From Oscarella lobularis (taxonomy: Eukaryota > Porifera > Homoscleromorpha > Homosclerophorida > Oscarellidae), in NCBI RefSeq assembly GCF_947507565.1, contig NC_089191.1, forward strand, positions 806,001 to 870,000: a stretch of 64,000 nucleotides of DNA. Direction: 5' to 3'. This document shows positions 21,757 to 32,593 of the stretch, piece by piece (positions within the stretch are counted from its first letter, which is position 1; every line of letters begins with the position of its first letter). Under the pieces are notes generated by a model that had not been told where the DNA came from, ran no database searches, and worked only from the letters and a program-made list of their open reading frames with translations. A program made the position numbers and the translations under genes.

Positions 21757-23959
21757 AATGGAGGCGTTCGTCAAAGCATATGACGTCGACGACGTCCTCG
21801 GCGAAGGCGGTTTCGGCACCGTGTTTCAGTGTCGCGCGAAAATGAACGGACGCGCGTACGCGGCGAAGCGAATCGATCCGTCGAAGATCAAGAACGCCGA
21901 AGACGAGGAGAAAGTCAAAGCAGAAATAAAAGTAAGAGACTTTTCCGTATATTAGCCTATAGGACATCCAGCGGCGTTTTTACCGTAACTCTAAAGATGA
22001 CTCCCCTATAGCACAGGAAGGGAAGTTTCAGTGTTAGTTTCTACAGAAACCCTCTTCTCTCGCACAGTACCAGTCTTCGTTTCCTCGTTGCTTTGGGACG
22101 CCTACGCGCGTGGTGCGGAAATACTTCCGCCCGTCGTTCCTTTGCGAGAAAAACGGAGTAGGGAGATCCTGCTGCGTTTATTTCGCGCAGAAGGTGTGCA
22201 CGTTTAATTCGAAAGATATTCAAAAGATACTCTCTACACATGCATCTGTGCATCTCCTTCGCAATGGAGCTTCTCATTCTATATACACCTCCATTTGATT
22301 GGACAACGAGATCATAAATTAGATTGTTTATCGCAACGTGCAACGTGTCCTTTCATTAGCTAAAATGCACATAGATTAGGCATCAGTCTTCCGCATTCCT
22401 ATCCCGCGGTCCAAGCGCTCCCTGGGGCCAAACATCCCGGGGATGATGCAGCACGCATCTCATTATCATCCCCTATTTACATATTCAATTTTTTTTTCAA
22501 TTTCTTTATCTAGATCTGCGGCATGCTTTGCCACCAGCACGTCGTACGCCTACGACGCTGCTTTTCCGACGACGAAAACTCGCACATGCTCGTCTTCGAG
22601 CTTCTCGAAGGCGGCGAACTGTTCGATCTGATTGCCAGCTGGGATACGTACTCGGAACGCGACGCTCGGCATTGCATTAGGCAGGTTCTACTCGCCCTCA
22701 CCTATCTCGAAACGAAAAGGATCGTGCATCGGGTAAGAAAGGATGTGGGAAGTCGTTGAATAGAGGAAACCGGAAACCTACTCCCCATGATATAAATATA
22801 CTTCCTTTACGTGTTCAGGACTTGAAACCCGAGAATCTCATGTTAGTCAAGCCGCCGAGAAATGGGAACATACAGGATGTGGCTATCAAGCTGGTCGACT
22901 TTGGCATTGCCAAAATGATTCCTGGTACAGTAAAAGCGTATATACTTTGAAACCCTTCTATCCATCTTTTTTTTCCTTTATATACAGACGGTCAAAGTCG
23001 TATTTGTGTTGATACGAGCGGCTCGTCGTACTATCTCGCTCCCGAGACCCTAAAAGAGCTTCCGCTGGGCTGCCCCGTTGACGTTTGGGCGGCCGGAGTC
23101 GTTCTCTACATTCTCCTCGTCGGAAGCATGCCGTTTTGGTTGGGCGAAAAAGGCAAAGGGGACATGTTCTTAAAAATTGTCAATGGGGAATACTCGCTGG
23201 AAGATCCCGAGTGGGATACGGTGTCACATCAGGCGAAAATGCTCGTCACCGACATGGTGAGGGTCCTAGGAGAAAGACACCTTTGGCCATTAGAAAGAGT
23301 TTTTTTTTCATTTTTTATCCTTAGCTGACTATTGATCAGGAGGAGAGGATTACGGCGCTCGAAGCGTTGGCCAAGCCGTGGATCAATCAGCTCAGCGTGC
23401 CCCCGTCCAGTTCGCGTCACAGCACGCTGCAACGTCTGAAGACGTTCAACGCCAAACGAAAACTTCGCGGCATCGTTTTTGCACTCATCGCTCACCGGAG
23501 ACTCCTGTAAGTCAAAGGGTACAATAGGTTCGTATATTTTAACTGAAAATGTTCTCGATTATTAGACGGACTCCTGCATTTGTGAGAAAGCAGAGTGGCG
23601 ACAGTTCAAGCGACGGCTACGTATCAGATTCAAGTTCCGAAAGTGGCATACTGAATGAGGACGACCGCGAGGACGGGAAAAAGAGGTCTCCCTTGCCGTC
23701 GACGTCGTCGTTGTTGCGACGCGAGAGCGACCAAAAACCGTCGTCTTCGGTTGTCGTGGACGAGGTCGATGGACGGGGCATAGAGAAAGGATCGCGGGGT
23801 CCGTTGGCTAGTGACACTTCGGGCTACGGAAGCTATGTCGATAGGGAAGAACACGGTCACGTTCGACTGCGCTCTCATGTTGTCAGTGCGAGAGATAAAG
23901 CGTGGAAGAAAGCGAATAGGAAAAGCATCAAAGATTTGGTATCAGAATTGAATTTGTGA
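21757..23959 (+). CDS. CaMKII/CASK-like Ser/Thr protein kinase
   Basis: Exons: 21757-21930 (VLGEGGFGTVFQC glycine loop, YAAKRI lysine), a 580 bp intron, ICGMLCHQHVVRLRRC...FELLEGGELFDLI from 22515, HR|DLKPENLML split by an intron, VDFGIAKM, SGSSYYLAPETL, DVWAAGVVLYILL, then the autoinhibitory-type helix RLKTFNAKRKLRGIVFALI, strongly like CaMKII/CASK FNARRKLKGA. An RHST sequence just before it could be the CaMKII Thr286 equivalent. The tail (23570-23959) is Ser/Asp-rich and ends DLVSELNL. There is no CaMKII association domain and no CASK L27/PDZ/SH3/GuK modules, so it is a CaMKII-like kinase with a novel short tail. All catalytic motifs are present. An in-frame ATG lies upstream at 21716. Confidence 0.85.
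21931..22513 (+). other. Long first intron of the CaMK-like gene
   Basis: About 580 bp, ten times the local intron norm. No repeat copy from elsewhere in the window was recognised and no gene-like frame stands out. Confidence 0.6.
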
Positions 23960-24219
23960 CTGGGGTGGGGGGACTGCGATATTTTTAGACGCTGGGCCAT
24001 CTAGAGATCGGATTTTAGCATGTATACCGTTCTTTTAAAGATTTTAGAAATAAAATTCAATTTTTAATAGGCTCAGAATAACTACTAGTCTATGGTTATG
24101 TACTTTGTAGATTGCATTTGAATAAAACGGTTTGGCTTGAAGGCAAAGCGGTAAAGAAAAAAAGGCGTCAAGAGAAAGTGCCACAACGCGTTCCCGGATA
24201 ATTTTCTCAGTTTTTGGAA

Positions 24220-27200
24220 ATGGCTTGTTGCGGCTGCTTTCGCAAGCTCAAACCGCGCTACAAGCGTCACGTCGAAGACATATTTCCTTCTTCGCCCGAC
24301 GAGGGAATCGTCAGCTCTCAAATGGAAAAGCTGACCTACTATTCGCTCTCGGCGCCCGAAAAGCTCGACCGAATCGGCGCCTATCTCGCGAAACGAGTCA
24401 AACACGACTTGGCAAGGCGGCGATACGGGTACGAATCGAATCGCGTGCAAGAATCCATGTGCGACGGTGTTACGGCACTTCGCGATACAGGTCCGTGTAC
24501 ACCCAAGTTTACGGCAGTCTCCCTTCTCTCCATAGCTACGTTTACATTGCCATGCAAGCGCTCGACGAGCTTCTTTCGGAGTGCCACGCGCGCACGTTGA
24601 ATTTATTCGTCGAAAGCTTCTTGCGCATTGTCCAACATTTGTCCGAAACGACGCTACCCGATTTGCAAATGCAAGCCGTCAAATCGGTGAGAAAATAATT
24701 CATCAATTAGTCGAAATTTAAATTTTCATCTAGTTTGTTCAATTTTCGAAAATCGAAGAAGTCGTCCCTTCGTATCATCGACGATACGATTTTTTCGTTT
24801 CTAAATTCAGCTCGATGTGTTTCAACGGAAGCGACGACCTCAACCTCCGAAAAAGGCAATAATAATTTCAATTAATTAATAATTAATCTAATGTATACGC
24901 AAAGGCTAAGACTTAGCGGACTCCAAGGTCTTCAGGGAGTAATCCGAAAGGCAGTCAGCGACGATCTCTCTGTATGCGAGAAGAAGAGTCGTCTCTCATT
25001 TCTGTCCTTTACCTTGTGTATCTTTAGGTAAATATCTGGGAACCGGGTCACATAGGAAAGATATGTCCTTCTCTTATATTCAACATGCATGAGGGCGTCG
25101 ATTGGTCGAACAGGTGCGACGAAAATGATTAATCATATAGGTATTTTGTGAAGACTAGTTTTCAGGGATACGTCGACAGTCGAGAGTATCCAAGCGGCTG
25201 TTCTTGACGATTCTACGCCGGCTGGTTTGGCCGAAACGTGTCTCCGAAACTTGCTTGGGAAGGCTAGCTTTGGAAATATCAAGAGCGTTCTCGTGCCGAT
25301 CCTAAATCACTTGGACGCCAATTCCTTATGGGTCCCCAACACCTTTACGACTCATCTGTTTCAGATAATCATGTTTTCTATTCAGGCAAGAGCCGAGCAG
25401 AGGGATTCAATATTTGAATACTGTAGTGTTTTCTTGGCAGGGTCAATATTGTTATTTGGTCATCCAGTCACTTATTGAGAAACTGAACGGACAGCAGCAA
25501 CAGCCGCAGCGCAGTTCAATGAGCCTGAAAATAAGCGTCGTGAAAGTGATAGAAGCAGCCATGCCATTGGCCGCTGGAAGCATAATGGGTAAAGAGAAAA
25601 TTCCGTTTATTCAATAGACTAAATTGACTATGAAGTGCTTATTATTTGATTGTCTCTCTCTAGGGCCCTCCGTTTTGGAGATTTTTCACTTGCTCTTGCA
25701 GAAGCTTCGCATAGCGACAGATAGTCTCATAGGAATGGCAAAGGTAGAGAACCAAACTTCTTATTATAAGGAAGACGAGAGAGAGAGAGAGCATCTTCTG
25801 TTATAGGCGTCCGAGCAAGCGGAATGCGAGCAATATTGCGATGCAGTCGTCTGTGCTTTAGGTAAGAGATAAAAAGATATTGGACGTGTGCTCCCCCACG
25901 TTTTTTTTCTCAAGGAACTTTCGTTGGTCTTCTGCCCGACTATCAAAAAACCGAAGTGATGACGTTTCTTGTCAGCAAACTTCCCTTTCACGAGCCAACC
26001 GAACTCTATTCCGAATCGAGATCGTCTCAATCGCCCGATCCTACCATCCAATCGCTTCCAAGGCAATAAAATTTAAATTATCTCGCGATTTTTATTGATT
26101 TCGTTCGCGCACTTCAGCGAGGAAGCGGAGAAAATGAATCGGCTCACGCTGGTCAAGTGTCTCGGCCAGGCGGCGGCCGCCTATCGTCCGCACACGCTTT
26201 CCAGCACTCTACCGCTATCTCTCTTTGATCCCCTTATTCGTCTTCTATTAGACTCGGACCCAGGTCAGCGTACGACTCTCAATCGCATGCTCTTTCTCTC
26301 TAAGCGAGATTTTCTTCGGGTTTAGAGATACGCTTGCAGGTGCATAGGGTCGTTCAGAAGCTTGTTGATCACAACGGGAATTTGGAGAACGTTTCCATTG
26401 GAGTGTAATAGAAATATAGGCCCTTGCTCCACGTAGACAGCACCGATAGTAGTTCAGAAGTTTAGGGATCCCCGCTACTCTTGATTTGACGATAAAACTA
26501 GCTGCGTAGCGTCTTCGTCTGACTGTTTGCGTGTAGCGCACGTTTGACTTGCCCCTTATAGAACCGACGTAGCGCCTTGATTTTGCTGACGAAGCATACT
26601 GCCGTAGCTTCGTATGCGTTCGCTTTTCGCGTCCAAATAGCGACTGAAGGTCTTTAGAATAGACTCACGATGCATTTCGCGACCGATTTTTCGCGTTTAC
26701 TTCGCGTATTAGGGCATTTCGTAGCAACGCGATGATTGACGTCATGCGTTTCTCAATGTAGCGTGACAGGGCGTGTCTTGCGTACGTAGAACACATTCCG
26801 CTGTCGTTTTTCGCATTTCCAATTGATTTGCGACAAATTTTCGTTTGTTTTTGTTGTCAGAATTGCATTTGCGGCCGATACAAAGCACTTTTTGATTGTG
26901 AATAGCTGCAGTCGTAGGGTTCCAGTCGCGTATGAGTATAAATAGCCAGCGTTTACAAGTACTTATCAGATGGAGCAGAGCAGAGCTCGTGGCTAGGATA
27001 GAAGGGAGATTGGCAACACTCCCCAAGGCTTGAGGCACTATGGCCCGGTGGTCGCCTCATTCCTCACTTGACAATTACCGATAATATACTAACTTGACAA
27101 GGGTGTAACATTGCACGCCTTCCTAGTTCTCGCATCTCTCTCCCAGCTCCTGGGCACCTCTGTCACCGGATAAACCTCCATAGCACCGTCTTCCGCGGGG

Positions 27201-28948
27201 TTTGTGTCAAGTGTCGATGTTTTTTGATGTTTTTTAAAGTTCTATACGCTAGAAACGCGTTTTTTGAGCTTCTAGAGGTCAAACGACACGCGAGTTACCG
27301 AAAGGGGCCCCAGTTGAAGTTTGCTGTGTAGCCTATTTGGAATCGTATCTGACTCGTTCTTGAAGTCGTTTTTCTTTGATTTCGTCTCAAATGAGCGACT
27401 CAAAAACTCAAAAACCTTCTAAATAGACAGCAGTTTTACCTTACCTGATCTCTGTAGTGCAGGACGCATGGGAGCCTGAACTTTGAACGGTGCTGTATAT
27501 GTGTTGATTAGTAATCGTTTCAGAGCCAAGACATTGGCGAGAAGACGAGTAAAACATATTTTTTCTCAGGTCATGGGACAGTTTACAGGAGCTTGGCCTC
27601 AAGGCGGATCAGGCGTCGAAACAGGACGTTTTGTTTATGAAAAAGGTATTATTTATCTACGATAGATACATAGGATTCGATTAGAAGTCCTCCTCCTCCT
27701 CCTCCTCCTTCAGAATGGAAATCATCTCTATTGGACGTTGTACGTGTACGGGCAGCTGACAACGAACACCCCGCAGCACTACGCTATCCTATGCAAAACC
27801 CTCATCGTTCTCTGCTTGAGCCTCGGAGCCGACTTGGTCATAGTGGAATCGCTGCGAGTCATACTCGGTCTGCAAGTAAGAGCAGTAGTGGATACAGTAG
27901 ATTAGGTTATTAATTATTCTCTTGTGAGGATCTTTCTTGTTCGGCGTCGAGTCATATGTCGGCTGAATTGCGTTGCTGTATTCACGCGATGGCCGCCACT
28001 TTTATGCATTTCGTGGCGAAGTGGACAGGCAATCGAAATCTTCTCGACATGACTGACATGGTAGAATATTGTTCATTTATTAACGAAACGATTTATTCAT
28101 GAAGCGAGACTTTGTTCAGGTGATTGGCAGAAGGGAAAGAAACGCGTCCTATCTATTGTCGAAAAATCTGTTCAACATCGAGTGAGACGGGGCCCTCTTT
28201 TCGTTATAAATATATACCAAAATTCATTCTACAGGAACGCCGTCGCTGCTAAAATTCCTTCGGTTGAAGATCTGCTCAATCTATCAGACAAACTGCTATT
28301 TGAAAGGCAATCGATCAGCGACACGTTGACGGGCATTGGGCACGAAGCAGCTCATCTGTCCGTTCCCCTTGAACGAAAGAGAAGAAAAGGTAAATTTACC
28401 GGTAAGTGTAGCAGCTATCCTTCTTCAAATCGTATCTATACTAGAAGATAGTTTGAGGCACAAGACCAGTGTTTCTCCCAAGGATAAGGATAGCGTCGTA
28501 TCGTCATCGGAAGTCGGACGAGACGACATCAGTGTACAAGCATTAGATATGAGGGTAAGGAACGAATATAATTGCGACGTCCTCGAATTGGCATTTAGAA
28601 ATCTGAAGAAATCACGTTTGAGTCGCTGAAGAAAATTCTAGGTATTGAGCGTTGACTCTTTTGCAATCGGTTTTATTTATAAGTGTCTGAAGCGTTGAAG
28701 AAGGATCAAGATGACGCCGCTGATCATTTGCCTGTGGCAATGACATATGAGGAAATGGTGGCCCAAGGCAACGCGCAAGGACAGCGGTTTAAAAATCGGC
28801 TGAATGAAATGCTCGATATTGGATTGACGTGAGATTTGGTAGATAATTTCCTTTGAACTTTTGAAATCTATCTATTAGAATTGACGCACCGGACTTTGGA
28901 CCTATGGAAAATTGGACAGCGACTGATTCTGAACTCTATGCTTACTAA
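24220..28948 (+). CDS. EFR3: EFR3, plasma-membrane anchor of the PI4KA complex
   Basis: The N-terminus MACCGCFRKLKPRYKRHVEDIF with its Cys cluster is the palmitoylated membrane anchor of EFR3, followed by KLTYYSLSAPEKLDRIGAYL. Later exons match the armadillo-like body: SYHRRYDFFVSKFSSMC, LSGLQGLQGVIRKAV, ETCLRNLLGKASFGNI, GPSVLEIFHLLLQKLRI, LPLSLFDPLIRLLLD, EIRLQVHRVVQKLVDHNGN, SKQDVLFMKK, YILSK-like INGNHLYW, KIPSVEDLLNLSDKL, EITFESLKKIL and a short Tyr-rich end before the stop at 28948. About 15 exons. EFR3 recruits PI4KIII-alpha to the plasma membrane for PI4P synthesis. The intron at about 26390-27560 is enlarged to 1.1 kb; part of it plus one exon is duplicated downstream. Confidence 0.93.
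26390..27450 (+). repeat. Repeat-bearing EFR3 intron, copy A of a duplicated segment
   Basis: From about 26540 to 27250 this intron is nearly identical to 29440-30360. It includes a TATAAATAG box at 26938, CCCCAAG at 27021-27027 (the empty site of an insertion seen in copy B), and a block TGGCCCGGTGGTCGCCTCAT. A reading frame of about 98 codons on the minus strand is conserved between copies only because the DNA is. Copy A has a 26 bp extra stretch near 27070 bounded by ACTTGAC repeats. Confidence 0.85.
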
Positions 28949-29055
28949 TCTAATATTGATGTTTATCTTTTTTAAGATTCCTCTGGCTTCGTGTGTGATT
29001 TTAAGTTGAACGTTTTCTGGAGTTTACATGCTCTGTCGTTTTCGATTTTGGAGCG

Positions 29056-29300
29056 AAATCGGATCCTGAATCAAGATCGTCTCATGCTGCCATCCAATCA
29101 CTTACGTGGTAAATTATCTCGCGATTTTTATTGATTTCGTTCGCCTACTTCAACGAGGGAGCGGAGAAAATGAATCGGCTCACGCTGGGTCAAGTAGGCG
29201 GCCGCCGCCTATCGTCCACACTTTCCAGCACGCTACCGCGTTGTTGCTCTTTGATTCTTAATCTCGGCCGCGTCGCGGCGTACGCAATCGTACGCTCTGT
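29056..29300 (+). pseudogene. Decayed copy of an EFR3 exon
   Basis: The sequence from TCAAGATCGTCTCATGC through AATGAATCGGCTCACGCTGG copies the EFR3 exon at 26015-26280 (EKMNRLTLVKCLG). The copy has base changes and a one-base frame disruption (LTLGQVGGRR), and the following exon (EIRLQVHRVV) is deleted. It lies downstream of the EFR3 stop, so it cannot serve the gene. It retains intron sequence, so it arose by DNA duplication rather than retrotransposition. Confidence 0.85.
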
Positions 29301-30470
29301 CGTTTGCAAGTGCATAGTAGCAGACTGCATAGTAGTTTAGAAGTTTAGGCATCCCCTCTACTACGGACCGAATAATAGAGCGTTTTCGTTTGATTGCTTG
29401 CGTGTAGCGCACGTTTGACTTGTAGAACGCAGGGGGCCAGGGGGCGGTTAGAGTTAACGGACGTAGCGCCTTGATCTTGCTGACGAAGCGAATTGCCGTT
29501 ACTGCGTGTACGTTTGCTTTTGGCGTCCAAATAGCGACTGAATGTCTTTAGAATAGACTCACAATGCATTTCGCGACCGATTTTTCGCTTCTACTTCGCG
29601 TATTAGGGCATTTCGTAGCAACGCGATGATTGACGTCATGCGTTTCTCAATGTAGCGTGACAGGGCGTGTCTTGCGTACGTAGAACACATTCCGCTGTCG
29701 TTTTTCGCATTTCCAATTGATTTGCGACAAATTTTCGTTTGTTTTTGTTGTCAGAATTGCATTTGCAGCCGATAAGAAGCACTTTTTGATTGTGAATAGC
29801 TGCAGTCGTAGGGTCCCAGTCGCGTATGAGTATAAATAGCCAGCGTTTACAAGTACTTATCAGATGGAGCAGAGCAGAGCTCGTGGCTAGGATAGAAGGG
29901 AGATTGGCAACACTCCCCAAGATCGCAACGGATTCATCAACTACTGGAGCAAGCGTCTAGCGGTCTGCCTACAAAGAGCAAACTCACGAATAATTCTTAA
30001 TAAAGTAGAACTAATTATCCCCACCCATCATTCCCCTGTTCTCCCCTCCCCCTCCCCTGTAGATGTAAGGTGCTTCACCACACACCATTCCCTCTAAACC
30101 CCCTAGTGCCCCTGTCTGTGTGTTTATTAGAATATGTACTGTGTAGTTGAGAGATATACCATAAATAAAACCCCAAGGCTTGAGGCACTATGGCCCGGTG
30201 GTCGCCTCATTCCTCACTTGACAAGGGTGTAACATTGCACGCCTTCCTAGTTCTCGCATCTCTCTCCCAGCTCCTGGGCACCTCTGTCACCGGATAAACC
30301 TCCATAGCACCGTCTTCCGCGGGGTTTGTGTCAAGTGTCGATGTTTTTTGATGTTTTTTTAAAGTTCTTTACACGAGAAACGCGTTTTTTGAGCTTCTAG
30401 CGGTAAAACGATGCGTGAGTTACGGAAAGGGGGCCTCAGTTGAAAAATTACAGTGTAGCTTATGTCTCAC
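29300..30470 (+). repeat. Copy B of the duplicated EFR3 intron segment
   Basis: Continues the duplication from 29056 and matches 26540-27310, with the same TATAAATAG box at about 29828. It is interrupted by a 256 bp insertion with 7 bp target duplications. Beyond about 30470 the sequence switches to one resembling the EFR3 3' flank (28930-29055), implying an internal deletion. Confidence 0.8.
29922..30177 (+). mobile_element. 5'-truncated non-LTR retrotransposon fragment with CCCCAAG target duplication
   Basis: Flanked by CCCCAAG at 29915-29921 and 30171-30177. The paralogous site at 27021-27027 has a single CCCCAAG, i.e. an empty site. The insert opens with a frame reading NGFINYWSKRLAVCLQRANS, which resembles the C-terminal end of a LINE ORF2, and closes with an A-rich CATAAATAAAA tail. 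5' truncation, an A-rich 3' end and a target-site duplication fit target-primed reverse transcription. The family assignment is inference. Confidence 0.75.
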
Positions 30471-30586
30471 TGATTCTACTTTTACTACTTATTAAATTTC
30501 ATGTCTATCTTTTTTTAAATTTTACTGTGTAGATTTGGTCACCCGACCACTGGCTCCCGTATGTTTTAAGTTCTGTTCGACGTTTT

Positions 30587-32195
30587 ATGCTCAGTCGTTT
30601 TCGCTTTTGGAGCAAAATTTCGCCTTTTAGACGTCTTATACCGGCTGATACGCTCGAGAGATCGATAGAATTGGGTCGATTTTGCCCGAGAAAAGTACCA
30701 TCTTCTTTCTCCGGCGTTGTTTCGCCGCCGATCGGCGCAAGTTTCATGGACACGCATCTTCCCTCCGAATCTATTGCAAAGACGGCAGCAACGAAAGAAG
30801 AATCGACCAAGAACGACTCAGCACCAAAGAACGCAGAGGCGGGGTCAACCAAATCACGAGAAGATAACGAAAAAATTCCATTTGATGTAAGGGAGAAACC
30901 GAGTCGATTAGGACCAGAATTCTCTTTCTATGGGCCGCCAAATGCGATCGCAACCACAACACCTCTCGTGGACGCGACTCTCGGAAACGTCAAGAAAGGG
31001 GATTTGGTGGTGGAGACGAGAAAACCACCATCATCTGCTGTGGCTGAGAACGATTGCGATCAAGTGGGCTCCTCCGTTGATAAGACTCTCGGCAATCTTG
31101 AGAAAGGGGAAGCGGAGGGGGGAGAGGGTTGCGGTCGCAAAGTTGACGAGACGAAAGGTAAATGAGGGCTTAGAACCTTACATATAGCTTCTCTAATGAA
31201 CATTATAATACTTTGTGTGTTTGTGTGTGTGTGTGTGTGTGTGGCGACTAAATTAAAGAAATATCTATTTTTTAGAATCTCGCACATCCAAGGGAAAATC
31301 CAAGCGCTCAAAGCGAAGTAAAGATTCCAAGTCCTCTTCACCTCCTCGTCATCGTCGTCCTGTGCCGACTCATTTCGTCGGAATTCGCGTTTCGGAAGCG
31401 ACGCACATTGTGGACGAAATTCGATCCGCGCAGAAGAGCGTCGTCGAGCAGAACGGGAATCTCGAACGAGCCGTCGTGCCCGTCGAAACGATGCACGTCA
31501 CGCTGACCGTCCTGAGTCTAAACAACGACGAAGAAGTCGAAAAGTAAGTCCAGGAGAAGGAGGAGGAGGGGGTTAGTTGATAGAGACACGTCAAATCCGC
31601 GTGCACCCATGAATTAAAGCAAACCACTGCGTAGATTTTTTGCTAGAATAAGCCATGACTTGAGATTAGGGCATCCCTACATGCGGCTCGTATTCGTATA
31701 GGGCGCGAGAGGCGATGAAAAAGTGCGGCGAAGCGTTAGAACGATTTGACTTGCGCGCCAATCCGTTAGTATTGAATTTCGAGGGGCTTAAGCACTTTCG
31801 CAACGAAATCATTTTCGTTGCACTTCGCGACGGGGACGAATCAATTCGTCTAAAAGAAATAGCGGGTATGTATATAGCAGCTCCGCACGTAAAAAATAGC
31901 CTACATACTGCACATAGTGTTGGTTAAGGAGACGTTCGTCTCTCAAGGAATTGACGTCATTGACGCAGATCGCGATTTTACTGCGCACATGACCGTTATG
32001 AAATTGAGTCGAATGCCGTTTAAATTGAAGAGAAAACTCGGCGTTCGACGAATCGAACCGGCGCTCTACGACGCGTGGGCGTCGCCGCGCGAGTTCGGTT
32101 CGACTCGAGCGAACGGAATTCTTCTCCTAAGCATGACGGAAAAAGACGCCGACGGTTTTTATAAGTGTTTAGATAGGGTCGATTTTGTTGAATAG
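30587..32195 (+). CDS. AKAP7-like 2H phosphoesterase (2'-5' RNA ligase-like)
   Basis: Four exons. A long disordered Ser/Lys-rich N-terminus (30587-31158, with two near repeats DATLGNVKKGD and DKTLGNLEKGE) leads to a basic stretch (SKGKSKRSKRSKDSK) and the AKAP7_NLS/2H domain: THFVGIRVSE, MHVTLTVLSL (first HxT), NPLVLNFEGLKHF, FTAHMTVMKLSR (second HxT), ending KCLDRVDFVE at 32195. Both HxT motifs are intact, so phosphoesterase or nucleotide-binding activity is plausible. Animal AKAP7 binds AMP and some relatives degrade 2-5A. LENG9 shares the domain. Start at MLSRFRFWSK is tentative; a duplicate of this 5' end sits at 29029. Confidence 0.83.
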
Positions 32196-32593
32196 ACTCG
32201 ATCTTTTCGTACCAAACTCGAAGTGTTTTTGTAAATGCATATTGTATAGTCCCCTTGCTTTTGCTTGGGAGGCAGCGCAGCCCCCCTAGAGCTCGTCTTA
32301 CTTCCGAAATAAAAGCTTTAGCCTGTATAAAGTTAGGGGGTGCTATGCCTCAAATGCATGGTTTGTTTCTCTTCCCGACACTTTGACTACCCTTTCTTAT
32401 ATGTATATGTGCACTCCTTGCACGGGCCGGGGACCCCTTGGGGGGGGACCATGCATGGGGTTTATAATTAAGCGATGACGTAAGCATTCTGCTCTGTCAT
32501 TGGTCGCCGGCACGTATTTATCGCACCGTCGATCTATATAGTGACTCATTGTGCTCTTACCCGTTTTCGTGTTCAATCACGGCCGAGCGCAAT
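32196..32593. promoter_or_regulatory. Intergenic region upstream of the giant secreted gene
   Basis: About 400 bp without a coding frame. It holds an AATAAAAG signal around 32309 and a G-run GGGGGGG near 32440. A CTATATAG at about 32535, some 60 bp before the ATG, could be a TATA-type element. Assignment is tentative. Confidence 0.35.

Noticed and set aside
26742-29920. Conserved 94-98 residue minus-strand protein in the EFR3 intron copies
   Set aside because: Conservation is at DNA level across the whole duplicated segment. The frame ends abruptly where the copies diverge and lies opposite the TATA box.
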